Positions 8,056 through 15,780 of a DNA stretch of 33,380 nucleotides are shown here, piece by piece; the stretch's first letter is position 1, and each line of letters begins with the position of its first letter. The stretch is taken from the NCBI GenBank assembly GCA_003151535.1, contig PLXT01000030.1, forward strand, positions 57,600 to 90,979, given 5' to 3'. The notes below the pieces were generated by a model. It was not told where the DNA came from and did no database searches. It saw only the letters and a program-made list of their open reading frames with translations. Source of the DNA: Methanobacterium sp. (GTDB lineage: Archaea > Methanobacteriota > Methanobacteria > Methanobacteriales > Methanobacteriaceae). Both the position numbers and the translations under genes were made by a program.

Positions 8056-10434
8056 ATGAATGAAATGAACATTAATAAACAATTATCAGTATTAGTTATA
8101 CCAGATAAGGTCTTATTGCATGAGACAAAAATGACCTTAAAGATAGGTAAAGAAGTTGGTAGTAATATCTACAACAAAGTTGCAAAGGATGATTTCTACG
8201 CAATAGGTGTAGCTGTAAAAGAAGATAATATAGAAGGACTATACTCTGAATCAGATTTATATAACATAGGAACATTAATCAAAATTGATAGTATCAAAGC
8301 AATGAGAGATTTCTATCAAATAATGGTCGAGATCGTAGAAAGAGTTGAAATAGAGGATATTACTACTGAAGGTTCTAGTTTCAATGCTTCTTACAGATTA
8401 ATACCTGATATCGTTGATTTAGACAAACAAAGTCAAGAGGAGATTCTTGAACATATCAAGGACTTAGTCAGTGAGATAAGTAGGAACTTTAAGGGTTCAA
8501 AGAATTATGTGGAACAAGTTAATCAATTAAATGATCTAACAAAGGTTATTGGTTATGTATATCCTTACATGAGACTATCTGTATATGAACAACAAGAACT
8601 ATTAGAAATACGCTCTTTAAAGGAAAAAAGTCTTAAATTCATTGATATATTAATCGAACAAAAAGAATCAATAAAATTCCAGATGGAAATGGCTGCTAAG
8701 TTCAATGAAGAAATGAACAAAATCCACAGAGCAAACATGCTCAAAGAACAATTAAAAGCTATCCAAGAAGAATTAAATGATACTGAAGGTACTGGTAGCA
8801 AAAAAGATTATAGAGAACTCATAGAAGAAGCAAATATGCCCAAAGAAGTTAAAGAAGTGGCATTGGAAGAAGTTCTAAAACTTGAAAGACAGGGTCCTCA
8901 CAGTTCAGAAGAGAATGTAATTCGAAATTATCTTGACTTGTTAACCACATTACCATGGGGCAAAAGCGAAATAAAAGATATTGACATAGGGGCTGCAAGG
9001 AAGTTGCTGGATGATGAACATTACAGCCTTGAAAAAGTTAAAGATCGTATAATACAGCACCTAACTGTGATGAAACTAAAACAAAATAAACAAGGGTCAA
9101 TCCTTTTATTAGTTGGTCCACCTGGAACTGGTAAAACCAGTTTAGGAAAAAGTATTGCAGAAGTTTTAGGAAGAGAATATGTTAGGATAAGTCTTGGTGG
9201 GGTAAAAGATGAAGCCGAAATCAGAGGCCATAGAAGAACCTATCTCGGAGCATTACCCGGTAGAATCATACAAGGTATGAAACGGGCAGGAGAAAAAAAT
9301 CCCGTTTTCATCTTAGATGAAGTGGATAAACTAATGGCAGCCTACAACGGTGATCCCGCAAGTGCACTCCTAGAAGTATTGGATCCTGAACAAAACGACA
9401 GCTTTTCAGACCATTACCTTGATGTGCCTTATGATCTGTCTGATGTGTTCTTCATTGCAACTGCCAACTCATTGAGAGATATTCCAGGCCCTCTCAGGGA
9501 TCGTATGGAAATTATAGAAATAGGCAGTTATACAAGTCATGAGAAATTCCGTATTGCAAAGGACCATCTAATATCAATAGTCCTTGAAGAACATGGATTA
9601 GATGAAACCCAACTTCAAATAGATGATGAAGCACTCAAAACCATTATTGAAAAATACACCAGAGAAGCTGGAGTAAGAGGAATCAAACGTCAACTATCTG
9701 CAGTTGCAAGAGTTGTATCTGAGAAGATTGTGGTTGGGAAAGTTGAAACCCCATACTTAGTTAAAGGTGATATGCTTTATGATATTCTCGGTCATGAACT
9801 AACTCAGTATGATTTAGCAGGCAAAAATAACCCTCCAGGAGTTGTTACAGGGTTAGCATGGACACCTGTAGGTGGAGATATCCTATTCATTGAAGGTGCA
9901 TTCATGCCAGGAAGCGGTAAATTGACCTTGACAGGACAATTAGGTGATGTAATGAAAGAATCAGCCAAGATTTCCCAAAGTTTGATCCGTTCTAGACTTG
10001 CATTCAATTTGAAGAGTGTAGAATTTGATAAGAAAGATCTACATATACACGTTCCTTCAGGAGCAATTCCTAAAGACGGACCATCTGCAGGTGCTGCTCT
10101 CTTAACGACCATTGCATCATTAGTAACTGGTCATGAAGTAGATCCTAAACTAGCCATGACTGGAGAAATTTCACTTAGAGGTGCGGTACTGCCAGTAGGT
10201 GGAATTAAAGAGAAGGTTATAGCTGCCCATCGTGCCGGAATAGAACGTATTATCCTTCCTAGAGAAAATTTAAAAGACCTTGATGATGTTCCAAAGGATG
10301 TAAAGGATGAAATAGAATTCATACCAGCAGATACTGTGGAAGATGTTATAAAAGAGACCATTGGAATTGAACTACCAAAACCAATGATGCTTGAAATGAC
10401 AAATGACCATGTACCTGGCGGTGCAGGATTATAA
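8056..10434 (+). CDS. lon: ATP-dependent Lon protease, bacterial LonA type
   Basis: 792 residues with the full LonA architecture: N-terminal substrate domain (~10-205), coiled helical region (~210-300), AAA+ module with Walker A GPPGTGKT (354-361) and Walker B LDEVDK (Asp421, Glu422), and a C-terminal protease with Ser677 in PKDGPSAGAA and Lys720 in GGIKEK. Ser-Lys spacing equals that of E. coli Lon (43). No transmembrane segments, so it is cytosolic. The typical archaeal Lon is membrane-bound LonB; a LonA here points to acquisition from bacteria. It degrades misfolded and regulatory proteins. GAGTGAT precedes ATG 8056. Probably cotranscribed with the upstream ArsR-type regulator. Confidence 0.96.
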   Translation: MNEMNINKQLSVLVIPDKVLLHETKMTLKIGKEVGSNIYNKVAKDDFYAIGVAVKEDNIEGLYSESDLYNIGTLIKIDSIKAMRDFYQIMVEIVERVEIEDITTEGSSFNASYRLIPDIVDLDKQSQEEILEHIKDLVSEISRNFKGSKNYVEQVNQLNDLTKVIGYVYPYMRLSVYEQQELLEIRSLKEKSLKFIDILIEQKESIKFQMEMAAKFNEEMNKIHRANMLKEQLKAIQEELNDTEGTGSKKDYRELIEEANMPKEVKEVALEEVLKLERQGPHSSEENVIRNYLDLLTTLPWGKSEIKDIDIGAARKLLDDEHYSLEKVKDRIIQHLTVMKLKQNKQGSILLLVGPPGTGKTSLGKSIAEVLGREYVRISLGGVKDEAEIRGHRRTYLGALPGRIIQGMKRAGEKNPVFILDEVDKLMAAYNGDPASALLEVLDPEQNDSFSDHYLDVPYDLSDVFFIATANSLRDIPGPLRDRMEIIEIGSYTSHEKFRIAKDHLISIVLEEHGLDETQLQIDDEALKTIIEKYTREAGVRGIKRQLSAVARVVSEKIVVGKVETPYLVKGDMLYDILGHELTQYDLAGKNNPPGVVTGLAWTPVGGDILFIEGAFMPGSGKLTLTGQLGDVMKESAKISQSLIRSRLAFNLKSVEFDKKDLHIHVPSGAIPKDGPSAGAALLTTIASLVTGHEVDPKLAMTGEISLRGAVLPVGGIKEKVIAAHRAGIERIILPRENLKDLDDVPKDVKDEIEFIPADTVEDVIKETIGIELPKPMMLEMTNDHVPGGAGL

Positions 10435-10446
10435 TCTGGAATAGAT

Positions 10447-10495
10447 TGAGTAACAGTTCCATCGTTCAATATGGTGGTAGTTACTCATTTTTTTA
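10447..10495 (+). terminator. Hairpin plus T-tract after lon
   Basis: TGAGTAAC (10447-10454) pairs with GTTACTCA (10480-10487); an inner CCAT/ATGG pair extends the stem, and a run of seven T follows. It lies between the convergent lon and DUF1697 genes. Archaeal termination depends mainly on the T-tract. Confidence 0.6.
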
Positions 10496-10527
10496 TTTTT
10501 ATTTAAATCATATAATTATTAAATTTT

Positions 10528-11082
10528 TTACTTGTTAGATGCAATATCAACAATATTATTAACAGTTCTCCAATTTCGAGTTGTGGCAGATATATCTAAT
10601 TTTTTTTCGAAAAAATTATTGTTTAATTTAGTTCTTCCATATCCATTTGGTAAGAAAAGATAGATCTCTTTTTTGGAAATAATATATCTATCTGATTTAT
10701 TTACCATATCAACAGTAGTAATACGATTTAAATCCTTAATTAACATTTCAGATGGAATATCTGAAAGAAAAGTTACATAAATATGATTAATGTCCTCTTG
10801 TTTAAATGGATTTCCACTTAGAACTTGTTCCATTTCATTTTTAGTTCTTAAAAAAACTTTTACATCAAACTCAAATATTTTCGTTATTCTTTTTTCAATT
10901 ATACGACTCAATTTTGTTGGATCAGATTCTTTACTTTCGAATATAACATTTCCACTTTGTATGTAAGTCTTTACGTTTTTAAAGTCTAAAGATCTGTAAA
11001 TTTCCTTCAATCTATCCATTTTAACCTTCTTTCCACCGATATTTATTCCACGAACCATTGAAGCATATGTTACCATATTCAT
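10528..11082 (-). CDS. DUF1697 family protein
   Basis: 184 residues. The N-terminus TYASMVRGINIGGKKVKMDRLKEIYRSLDFKNVKTYIQSGNVIFES is the diagnostic pattern of DUF1697 (a two-domain alpha/beta family), followed by IEKRITKIFEFDVKVFLRTKNEM and a C-terminal NRITTVDMVNKSD...TRNWRTVNNIVDIA. The biochemical function of the family is unknown. The family is mostly bacterial and patchy in archaea, so lateral acquisition is plausible. It is monocistronic, flanked by the lon terminator and a gene-poor region. Confidence 0.85.
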   Translation of the reverse strand: MNMVTYASMVRGINIGGKKVKMDRLKEIYRSLDFKNVKTYIQSGNVIFESKESDPTKLSRIIEKRITKIFEFDVKVFLRTKNEMEQVLSGNPFKQEDINHIYVTFLSDIPSEMLIKDLNRITTVDMVNKSDRYIISKKEIYLFLPNGYGRTKLNNNFFEKKLDISATTRNWRTVNNIVDIASNK

Positions 11083-11623
11083 TATTATTTAGAAGTAGTG
11101 TAAAATTTTTTTCTATTAATATTAGATTAAAAACAAATTATTTGGAAAAATTTTAAACTTCGTTATAGTGTAATTTAACGAAGCAAGTTTATTATTTAAA
11201 AATAGAATTATTATTACTATTTTGAATTTATTAAATTTGATTTTTTGTGGTTTATAAAATGCCCCAAAATTACATATAAATATGTTTTTTTTATTCATAA
11301 ATTATAAAAAGTTACGTATATATAGTGTTGGATATAGATGTGTGTACTTATTTATAGCACTTTTGTAGATTTTAATTCAAAGTAGCATTACTAGCTGATA
11401 AATAATTATTATAATCTACACATAGTTATTAGAAGCATTAATGACTATTTAAAGTAAAACTAATCATTGATATAATAATAGAAAAATAAATTTAGGATTT
11501 TCTTTTGGTTAAAAAAATTGAATTTTAAAAAGAATATCAAATTTTAGTCTTTTCAATGTAAAATAGACATTTATTTTTCCAACCGCATTTTGAACATATA
11601 GTTACAATATGATCATAATTTAA
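11083..11623. other. Gene-poor AT-rich stretch upstream of DUF1697 gene
   Basis: No convincing gene. The only clear structure is a perfect 8-bp inverted repeat CTTCGTTA (11158-11165) / TAACGAAG (11176-11183) about 75 bp upstream of the DUF1697 start. At its far end a short zinc-ribbon-like coding remnant (minus strand, 11537-11623) abuts the MITE-like element. The rest is low-complexity A/T. Confidence 0.5.
11537..11623 (-). pseudogene. Zinc-ribbon-like coding remnant next to the MITE-like element
   Basis: On the minus strand the frame ending at TGA 11537-11539 reads NYDHIVTICSKCGWKNKC followed by LFYIEKTKI. The CxxC...C arrangement looks like a zinc knuckle. Upstream the frame runs straight into the target duplication and the MITE-like element. 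Removing the element does not restore a clean start: ATG at ~11786 reads only seven codons before a stop in another frame. It may be a decayed small gene or chance. Confidence 0.3.
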
Positions 11624-11767
11624 GTTTTTATGGGGCTGTCAAGTTAATGGGTGTTGGGCTTAATTTATATTTTTTTGAGTTCCGTTTTCCCAGATTAGCC
11701 TTCTAGAAAGCTTAGAATTTCAAGTGTAATTACTACACACCCAACAACTTGACAACCCCGTTTTTAT
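11624..11767. mobile_element. MITE-like element 1 (128 bp) with 8-bp target duplication
   Basis: The element 11632-11759 has inverted ends: left GGGGCTGTCAAGTT..TGGGTGT and right (reverse complement) GGGGTTGTCAAGTT..TGGGTGT, about 23 bases with three mismatches. It is flanked on both sides by GTTTTTAT (11624-11631 and 11760-11767), an exact 8-bp direct repeat. There is no coding capacity inside, so it would be mobilised in trans by a full-length relative elsewhere. An 8-bp duplication and G-rich ends occur in several IS families, IS1595-like among them; the family is not decided here. Confidence 0.8.
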
Positions 11768-11811
11768 TGATAGTACCGAAACTTCATGAACAGTATAAAT
11801 ATGTTTTAAAT

Positions 11812-12091
11812 TTAAATTTGCTTTTTCAATAATTTATCTACTTTATTTATTTTATCAGTAAATTCTTTGATACATCTTCCATCAACATTGTAGGAACATC
11901 GAGAACATAACTCATCAGCTTTAACAGCAATTTGAAGTTTATTAATACTGATCTGATTTTAAAAAAGAAATAACTCTCGCCATGTGTGATACAAACTCTG
12001 TTGTATACCCATAACCATGAAATCTTTGTATACAAAGAAGAAGATGGACTCTGATCCGAATTGGATCAGAATATTTTCCACTTTCTTTCAT
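11812..12091 (-). pseudogene. DUF1284 family protein, single frameshift
   Basis: ATG 12091 lies inside the end of bioY (26-bp overlap). Reading on gives 48 codons including IRIRVHLLLCIQRFHGYGY and TTEFVSHMARVI, close to the DUF1284 pattern (RxHHLLCxQGFxGxGY..EFV). The frame then hits stops; skipping one base (~11947) continues INKLQIAVKADELCSRC and SYNVDGRCIKEF to TAA 11812-11814, supplying the family's Cys cluster. Total length (280 bp, not a multiple of three) matches one inserted base. DUF1284 proteins are predicted metal or Fe-S binding and of unknown function. Either a recent pseudogene or a sequencing error. Confidence 0.65.
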
Positions 12092-12731
12092 TATAAAACA
12101 AATTTTCTCCATCATTGAAAGGTTCTTTAGGTGTTATAGCCTTGGTAAGTGCTGCAGCACCGCCTATCTTAATAATATCCCCTACAATGAAAGGTAATAC
12201 GCCCATTGCTAATAAACTCCAAATTCCAGGTGCTGATCCATTGACTAAATACAACCATGCACTCAGCTGGATTAAACCAGGTAAATAAATTAGGAAGAAA
12301 CTAGCAAACATTAATATACCCAACATAGGTATAAAACTTCGAGCATTGATGTATTTGTCTGCAAAATATCCTATAAACAGTGCTGCTAGAACAAATCCGA
12401 TTAAAAATCCACCATTTGCCCCAATAATGGTTCCTAATCCACCAGTACTTCCTGCGAACCATGGAACACCAACTACTCCTATCAACAAGTATATTATCAT
12501 ACTTAATCCGCCCCAATATCTTCCGAGTAGTATTCCTGCAAGTAGAACTGCAAATGTTTGAGCAGTTATTGGTACAGGAGTCCATGGTAATGGTATTATT
12601 ATTTGAGCCATGAGTCCAGTTATACATGCCATGAAAAATGCCATTACTAATTTGTTAGCGTATGAAGTTTGAGAACGCCATTTAAAAAGTGAATACCTCT
12701 TTTCAAAATAATTGTCAATTGTTATCTCCAT
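12066..12731 (-). CDS. bioY: Biotin transporter BioY (ECF S component)
   Basis: 221 residues with about six transmembrane segments between 27 and 195. BioY landmarks are the loop PLPWTPVPITAQTFAVLLAG and the glycine-rich GGLGTIIGANGGFLIGF. It captures biotin at the membrane, alone or with the ECF AT module (EcfA/EcfT), which is not in the window. GGGAGG (12738-12743 on the complementary strand) lies 6 bp before ATG 12731. Its end overlaps the start of the DUF1284 remnant. A dyad between its TATA box and ribosome site suggests repression when biotin is sufficient (inference). Confidence 0.92.
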   Translation of the reverse strand: MEITIDNYFEKRYSLFKWRSQTSYANKLVMAFFMACITGLMAQIIIPLPWTPVPITAQTFAVLLAGILLGRYWGGLSMIIYLLIGVVGVPWFAGSTGGLGTIIGANGGFLIGFVLAALFIGYFADKYINARSFIPMLGILMFASFFLIYLPGLIQLSAWLYLVNGSAPGIWSLLAMGVLPFIVGDIIKIGGAAALTKAITPKEPFNDGENLFYNERKWKIF

Positions 12732-12746
12732 CCAATTCCTCCCAAA

Positions 12747-12781
12747 TTAAATACACCTAAGTATTAACCAATAATTTTATA
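12747..12781 (-). promoter_or_regulatory. Probable bioY promoter with operator-like dyad
   Basis: On the minus strand TATAAAAT (12774-12781) is a TATA box about 45 bp from the start codon. Between it and the ribosome site lies TTAATAC (12761-12767) / GTATTTAA (12747-12754) with a 6-bp spacer, placed across the expected transcription start. This is a common site for archaeal repressors. No biotin-repressor consensus was matched. Confidence 0.4.
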
Positions 12782-13071
12782 CCTAAAATAATCATTTAAT
12801 GCAGTAAATTATATTATTTATATTGAACTCCTAAAGTGTCCATAAACTCTAAAACTGAAGTTATATTATTCTCTTAATTTATTAGATTCAAATATTATAA
12901 ATACTTTTTTTCTTTAATTTGAAGATTTCTATTACTATATTACAAAGAATTAAAAATAGAAGTATAATTTATGCAAGTATATCATTATAAGGCTAAATCC
13001 AAATTTTTAGTATAAGATACTAAAAAATGTAGTTTAAAGAATATACTGTTTTAGAGAATTATAAAAATGTT
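12782..13071. other. Non-coding region between bioY and xerA
   Basis: AT-rich and without a supported gene. It holds the upstream part of the bioY promoter and the 3' flank of xerA. No hairpin of note was seen. Confidence 0.4.
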
Positions 13072-14067
13072 TTATACCAATTTTGCACGGTCATATACAT
13101 TTTTAAGTGTATGCATATCTACACTTGTATATATTTGAGTAGTACTCAAGTTAGCATGACCCAGAAGCTGTTGTATTGCCCTTATATCTACACCATTTTT
13201 TAACAAATGAGTTGCAAATGAATGTCTTAATATATGAGGTGTCACTCTTTTTTTAATGCCTGCTGCAACAGCATAATCTTTGATCATCATTTGAATATAT
13301 CTAGGAGTTAAATGGTTCCCTGATCTATTAACAAATAGATAATCACTTTGATCACCTCTAACTAAAAGGTATTCTTCTAGTAATATCTTTGTTTCTTCAT
13401 CAAAAAGGACTATCCTATCCTTTTCACCCTTTCCTCTTATTCTAAGAGTCCTATCACGAAGATCTATACTATCAGTATGGAGCATAACAAGTTCTGATAC
13501 TCTAAGCCCAGATGAATAAAGTAATGCCAATATAACCTTATTTCTAAGTCTTAAAAACTCTGATCTTTCGGATAGACCATTTTCATCCCCAAAATTATCC
13601 ATTGCATTTATAAGAGTAATTACCTCATTCTCGTTTAAAGATTTAGGAAGTGATTTTGTTCTTTTGGGAGTTTTAACTTCTTTTAAGACACCAATACCTC
13701 CAAACTCAAAAAATTTTTTTGCAACTACAGTGACAAGATAAATATAATTCTGAGAAACATTCTTTTCACGTTTAAGGTAGCGAATGTATCTTTTAAATGC
13801 CCTTAAAACTAATCTTTCATCATAAAGATTTTCTTCTTTCTGTAAAAATCGATGAAAATTGTTAATTATAGATCTATAAGTTTTTATGGTACTTTTTGAG
13901 TAGTTCCTTATCTCTAATTCCATTAAATAGTCTTCTATCATCTCTGGAAAGTCAAAAGCATCTAATATATTCTCTCTAAGAATATTTTCAGATTCAGGAA
14001 CTGCTTTCTGCAAGTTTGTTAAACCTCTCTCCAGATTATTCCAGTGTTGATTTGAGTAAGGATTCAT
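13072..14067 (-). CDS. xerA: Tyrosine recombinase XerA
   Basis: 331 residues. The N-terminal SAM-like core-binding domain (~40-125) is followed by the catalytic domain with all active-site residues: Arg189 (SSGLRVSEL), Lys213 (RGKGEKDR), His278 and Arg281 (THILRHSFATHLL, numbering by position of HxxR), His304 (LLGHANLSTTQ) and the nucleophile Tyr313. Archaeal XerA resolves chromosome dimers at a dif site. No phage or integrative-element gene lies nearby and the neighbours are dnaG and a housekeeping ATPase, which favours the chromosomal role over an integrase. A ~40-residue N-terminal extension precedes the usual domain start. Confidence 0.9.
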   Translation of the reverse strand: MNPYSNQHWNNLERGLTNLQKAVPESENILRENILDAFDFPEMIEDYLMELEIRNYSKSTIKTYRSIINNFHRFLQKEENLYDERLVLRAFKRYIRYLKREKNVSQNYIYLVTVVAKKFFEFGGIGVLKEVKTPKRTKSLPKSLNENEVITLINAMDNFGDENGLSERSEFLRLRNKVILALLYSSGLRVSELVMLHTDSIDLRDRTLRIRGKGEKDRIVLFDEETKILLEEYLLVRGDQSDYLFVNRSGNHLTPRYIQMMIKDYAVAAGIKKRVTPHILRHSFATHLLKNGVDIRAIQQLLGHANLSTTQIYTSVDMHTLKNVYDRAKLV

Positions 14068-14152
14068 GTTGGTAACTTTTATTATTATTTAGATTATTCA
14101 GATAATCATTCAACTTAATATTTCATTGTTAGGAATTTTATTAGTTTCCTGG

Positions 14153-15664
14153 TTACATGTAACTTCTATCAACGTTTTCATTAGGATCATTTGTTTTTCC
14201 ACTACCCATATGCTGAGAACTCGATAAATCCTTGTGTAAAGCATTTTCAAAAGATTTATATCTTTTTATTATTTGATCTTCAATAGATACTGCATTTTTT
14301 ATGGCAAATGACATGTGATTTTCTCTTATTAAATCACTACCATCCATAACTGCCATGTCTCCAGCCATACGTAATACCCCACCGAGATCTCTTAATCTGA
14401 GTGTTAATGAATCTTTTTGGTCATCTATTGCCTCTGCTCTTCTCTTGGATTCATTTATTAATAGCTCTATAGATTTTTTTGTTGCGTGAGGGATCTTACC
14501 ATCCATTTTAATTTCCTGTGCAACAAACTGTGCAATTTTGGACCGATTCTCTTCATTATCGGGCATAGTAGTTTTCATAAGGATTTCATAACCTTCACCT
14601 TGAATTCTTGAACGTAGTGGTGGTAAAATATATTGAACGTCCCTTATATTACAAGTCGCTATGAAAATGAAATCACATGGGACATTATCAACTTTAACTG
14701 AACTTCCAGCACTCTGAGGATTTCTACCAACTATAGGGAACACCTTATCTTGCATAGCACTGAGAATATACCTCTGTAATGGGGCTATATGGACTATTTC
14801 ATCTATAAAAAGTACTCCTTCATGTGCCTCGTGGATTGCACCAGGAACAACTCGTTCATAGGGCTGAGTTCCAAGTTCAGGATGTCCTCCATATGGATCG
14901 TGTCGGACGTCACCTAATAATTCTGTTTCACTAGCACCGGTTGCTTGGATAAACATTTTCCTATCCAAAGGTACAATTACATTTTTGGGTTTTTCTTCAA
15001 CAAGTTCCCTTCTTTTTTCGAGTGCGTGCTGATCTAGTATTTTTATGTTGTCACCGTCAACACGTTCGTAAATTACAACTTCTTCCCTACCATTTTTCAG
15101 TCTAGTTGTGGTAACTCTCTCTTGAGGTAAGTTAACAGAACCTTCATTCATCTCGAACATGCCTAAAAGGTCACCGATATGTTTTCTACTAGCATTTATG
15201 TGGGAGTATTTATCTGCACCACATTTAGGACATATACTCTGATATGCGTTATTATATCCTCCGCAGTTAACACATCTAAATCCTAGTCTATCTGCAACAG
15301 CTTCTGGAACGCTTTCAGGATCTACTAATTCGCCTTCTGCACGTTCAAGTTCTCTTTTCTCTTTTTCCATTTCTTTACGTGTTTTTGTTTCAACAAATGG
15401 TCTTTCAGGTCTTTCAGGATTGTGCACAACGGTTATTTCCTCATTAGGTTCTGCAAGATGGAATGATATTGCCTGTGCTATTAGTGATTTTCCAATACCT
15501 GGAGTGCCAACCAATAGGAGATTTCTTCTCTGTTTTGCAGCAATCTTAACAAATTTTATGATGTCATCATGCCCTATAACTCTTTCAAGTGGATCTTTAG
15601 GTATAATAATGTCCTTAGTAGTAGTTATATCTCCTAAAAATTCTTTTTTCATGTTCACATACAT
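14153..15664 (-). CDS. AAA+ ATPase related to LonB, with zinc-ribbon insertion and no protease domain
   Basis: 503 residues from ATG 15664. The start is set by GGGGGT six bases upstream; a longer frame reaching 15691 lacks this support. Walker A is GTPGIGKS (53-60). A long insertion (~75-225) contains charged helix and a zinc ribbon, Cys131/134/145/148 (CVNCGG...CPKCGA). Walker B is GVLFIDEI (Asp288, Glu289), then sensor Asn339 and the Arg pair in LPPLRSRIQ. The helical lid has SLTLRLRDLGGVLRMAG. The ATPase resembles LonB/Mg-chelatase AAA+ modules, but the C-terminus ends in a short polar tail with no Ser-Lys protease. Probably a remodelling ATPase; substrate unknown. Confidence 0.75.
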   Translation of the reverse strand: MYVNMKKEFLGDITTTKDIIIPKDPLERVIGHDDIIKFVKIAAKQRRNLLLVGTPGIGKSLIAQAISFHLAEPNEEITVVHNPERPERPFVETKTRKEMEKEKRELERAEGELVDPESVPEAVADRLGFRCVNCGGYNNAYQSICPKCGADKYSHINASRKHIGDLLGMFEMNEGSVNLPQERVTTTRLKNGREEVVIYERVDGDNIKILDQHALEKRRELVEEKPKNVIVPLDRKMFIQATGASETELLGDVRHDPYGGHPELGTQPYERVVPGAIHEAHEGVLFIDEIVHIAPLQRYILSAMQDKVFPIVGRNPQSAGSSVKVDNVPCDFIFIATCNIRDVQYILPPLRSRIQGEGYEILMKTTMPDNEENRSKIAQFVAQEIKMDGKIPHATKKSIELLINESKRRAEAIDDQKDSLTLRLRDLGGVLRMAGDMAVMDGSDLIRENHMSFAIKNAVSIEDQIIKRYKSFENALHKDLSSSQHMGSGKTNDPNENVDRSYM

Positions 15665-15670
15665 AAAAAT

Positions 15671-15676
15671 ACCCCC
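15671..15676 (-). promoter_or_regulatory. Ribosome binding site fixing the start of the AAA+ gene
   Basis: GGGGGT on the minus strand, six bases before ATG 15664. It argues against the longer reading frame beginning at 15691. Confidence 0.6.
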
Positions 15677-15780
15677 AGGGATAGATTGCAAACAATCTAA
15701 ACCCTGATGATCTGTAAATACTTTTCAATTTTAAGCTATTTAGATATTTCACGATAATTCAAAATGTATATTGAGGAGAT

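Noticed and set aside
10131..10469. Minus-strand frame opposite the 3' end of lon
   Set aside because: It is the antisense shadow of a strongly conserved protease domain, Ser/Pro-rich and without a start signal.
11847..12035. 62-residue minus-strand open frame
   Set aside because: It has no recognisable content; the frames on either side together encode the DUF1284 remnant.
12023..12038. 16-bp perfect palindrome TCTTTGTATACAAAGA
   Set aside because: It falls within coding sequence of the DUF1284 remnant, away from any promoter; probably chance in AT-rich DNA.
12051..12069. CTGATCC/GGATCAG hairpin at the bioY stop
   Set aside because: Considered as a bioY terminator, but no T-run follows on the minus strand and the downstream DUF1284 frame overlaps it.
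13072..14067. XerA as an integrase of a mobile element
   Set aside because: No attachment repeats, tRNA gene or other element genes are nearby; neighbours are housekeeping genes. I also looked for a dif-like site and could not identify one.
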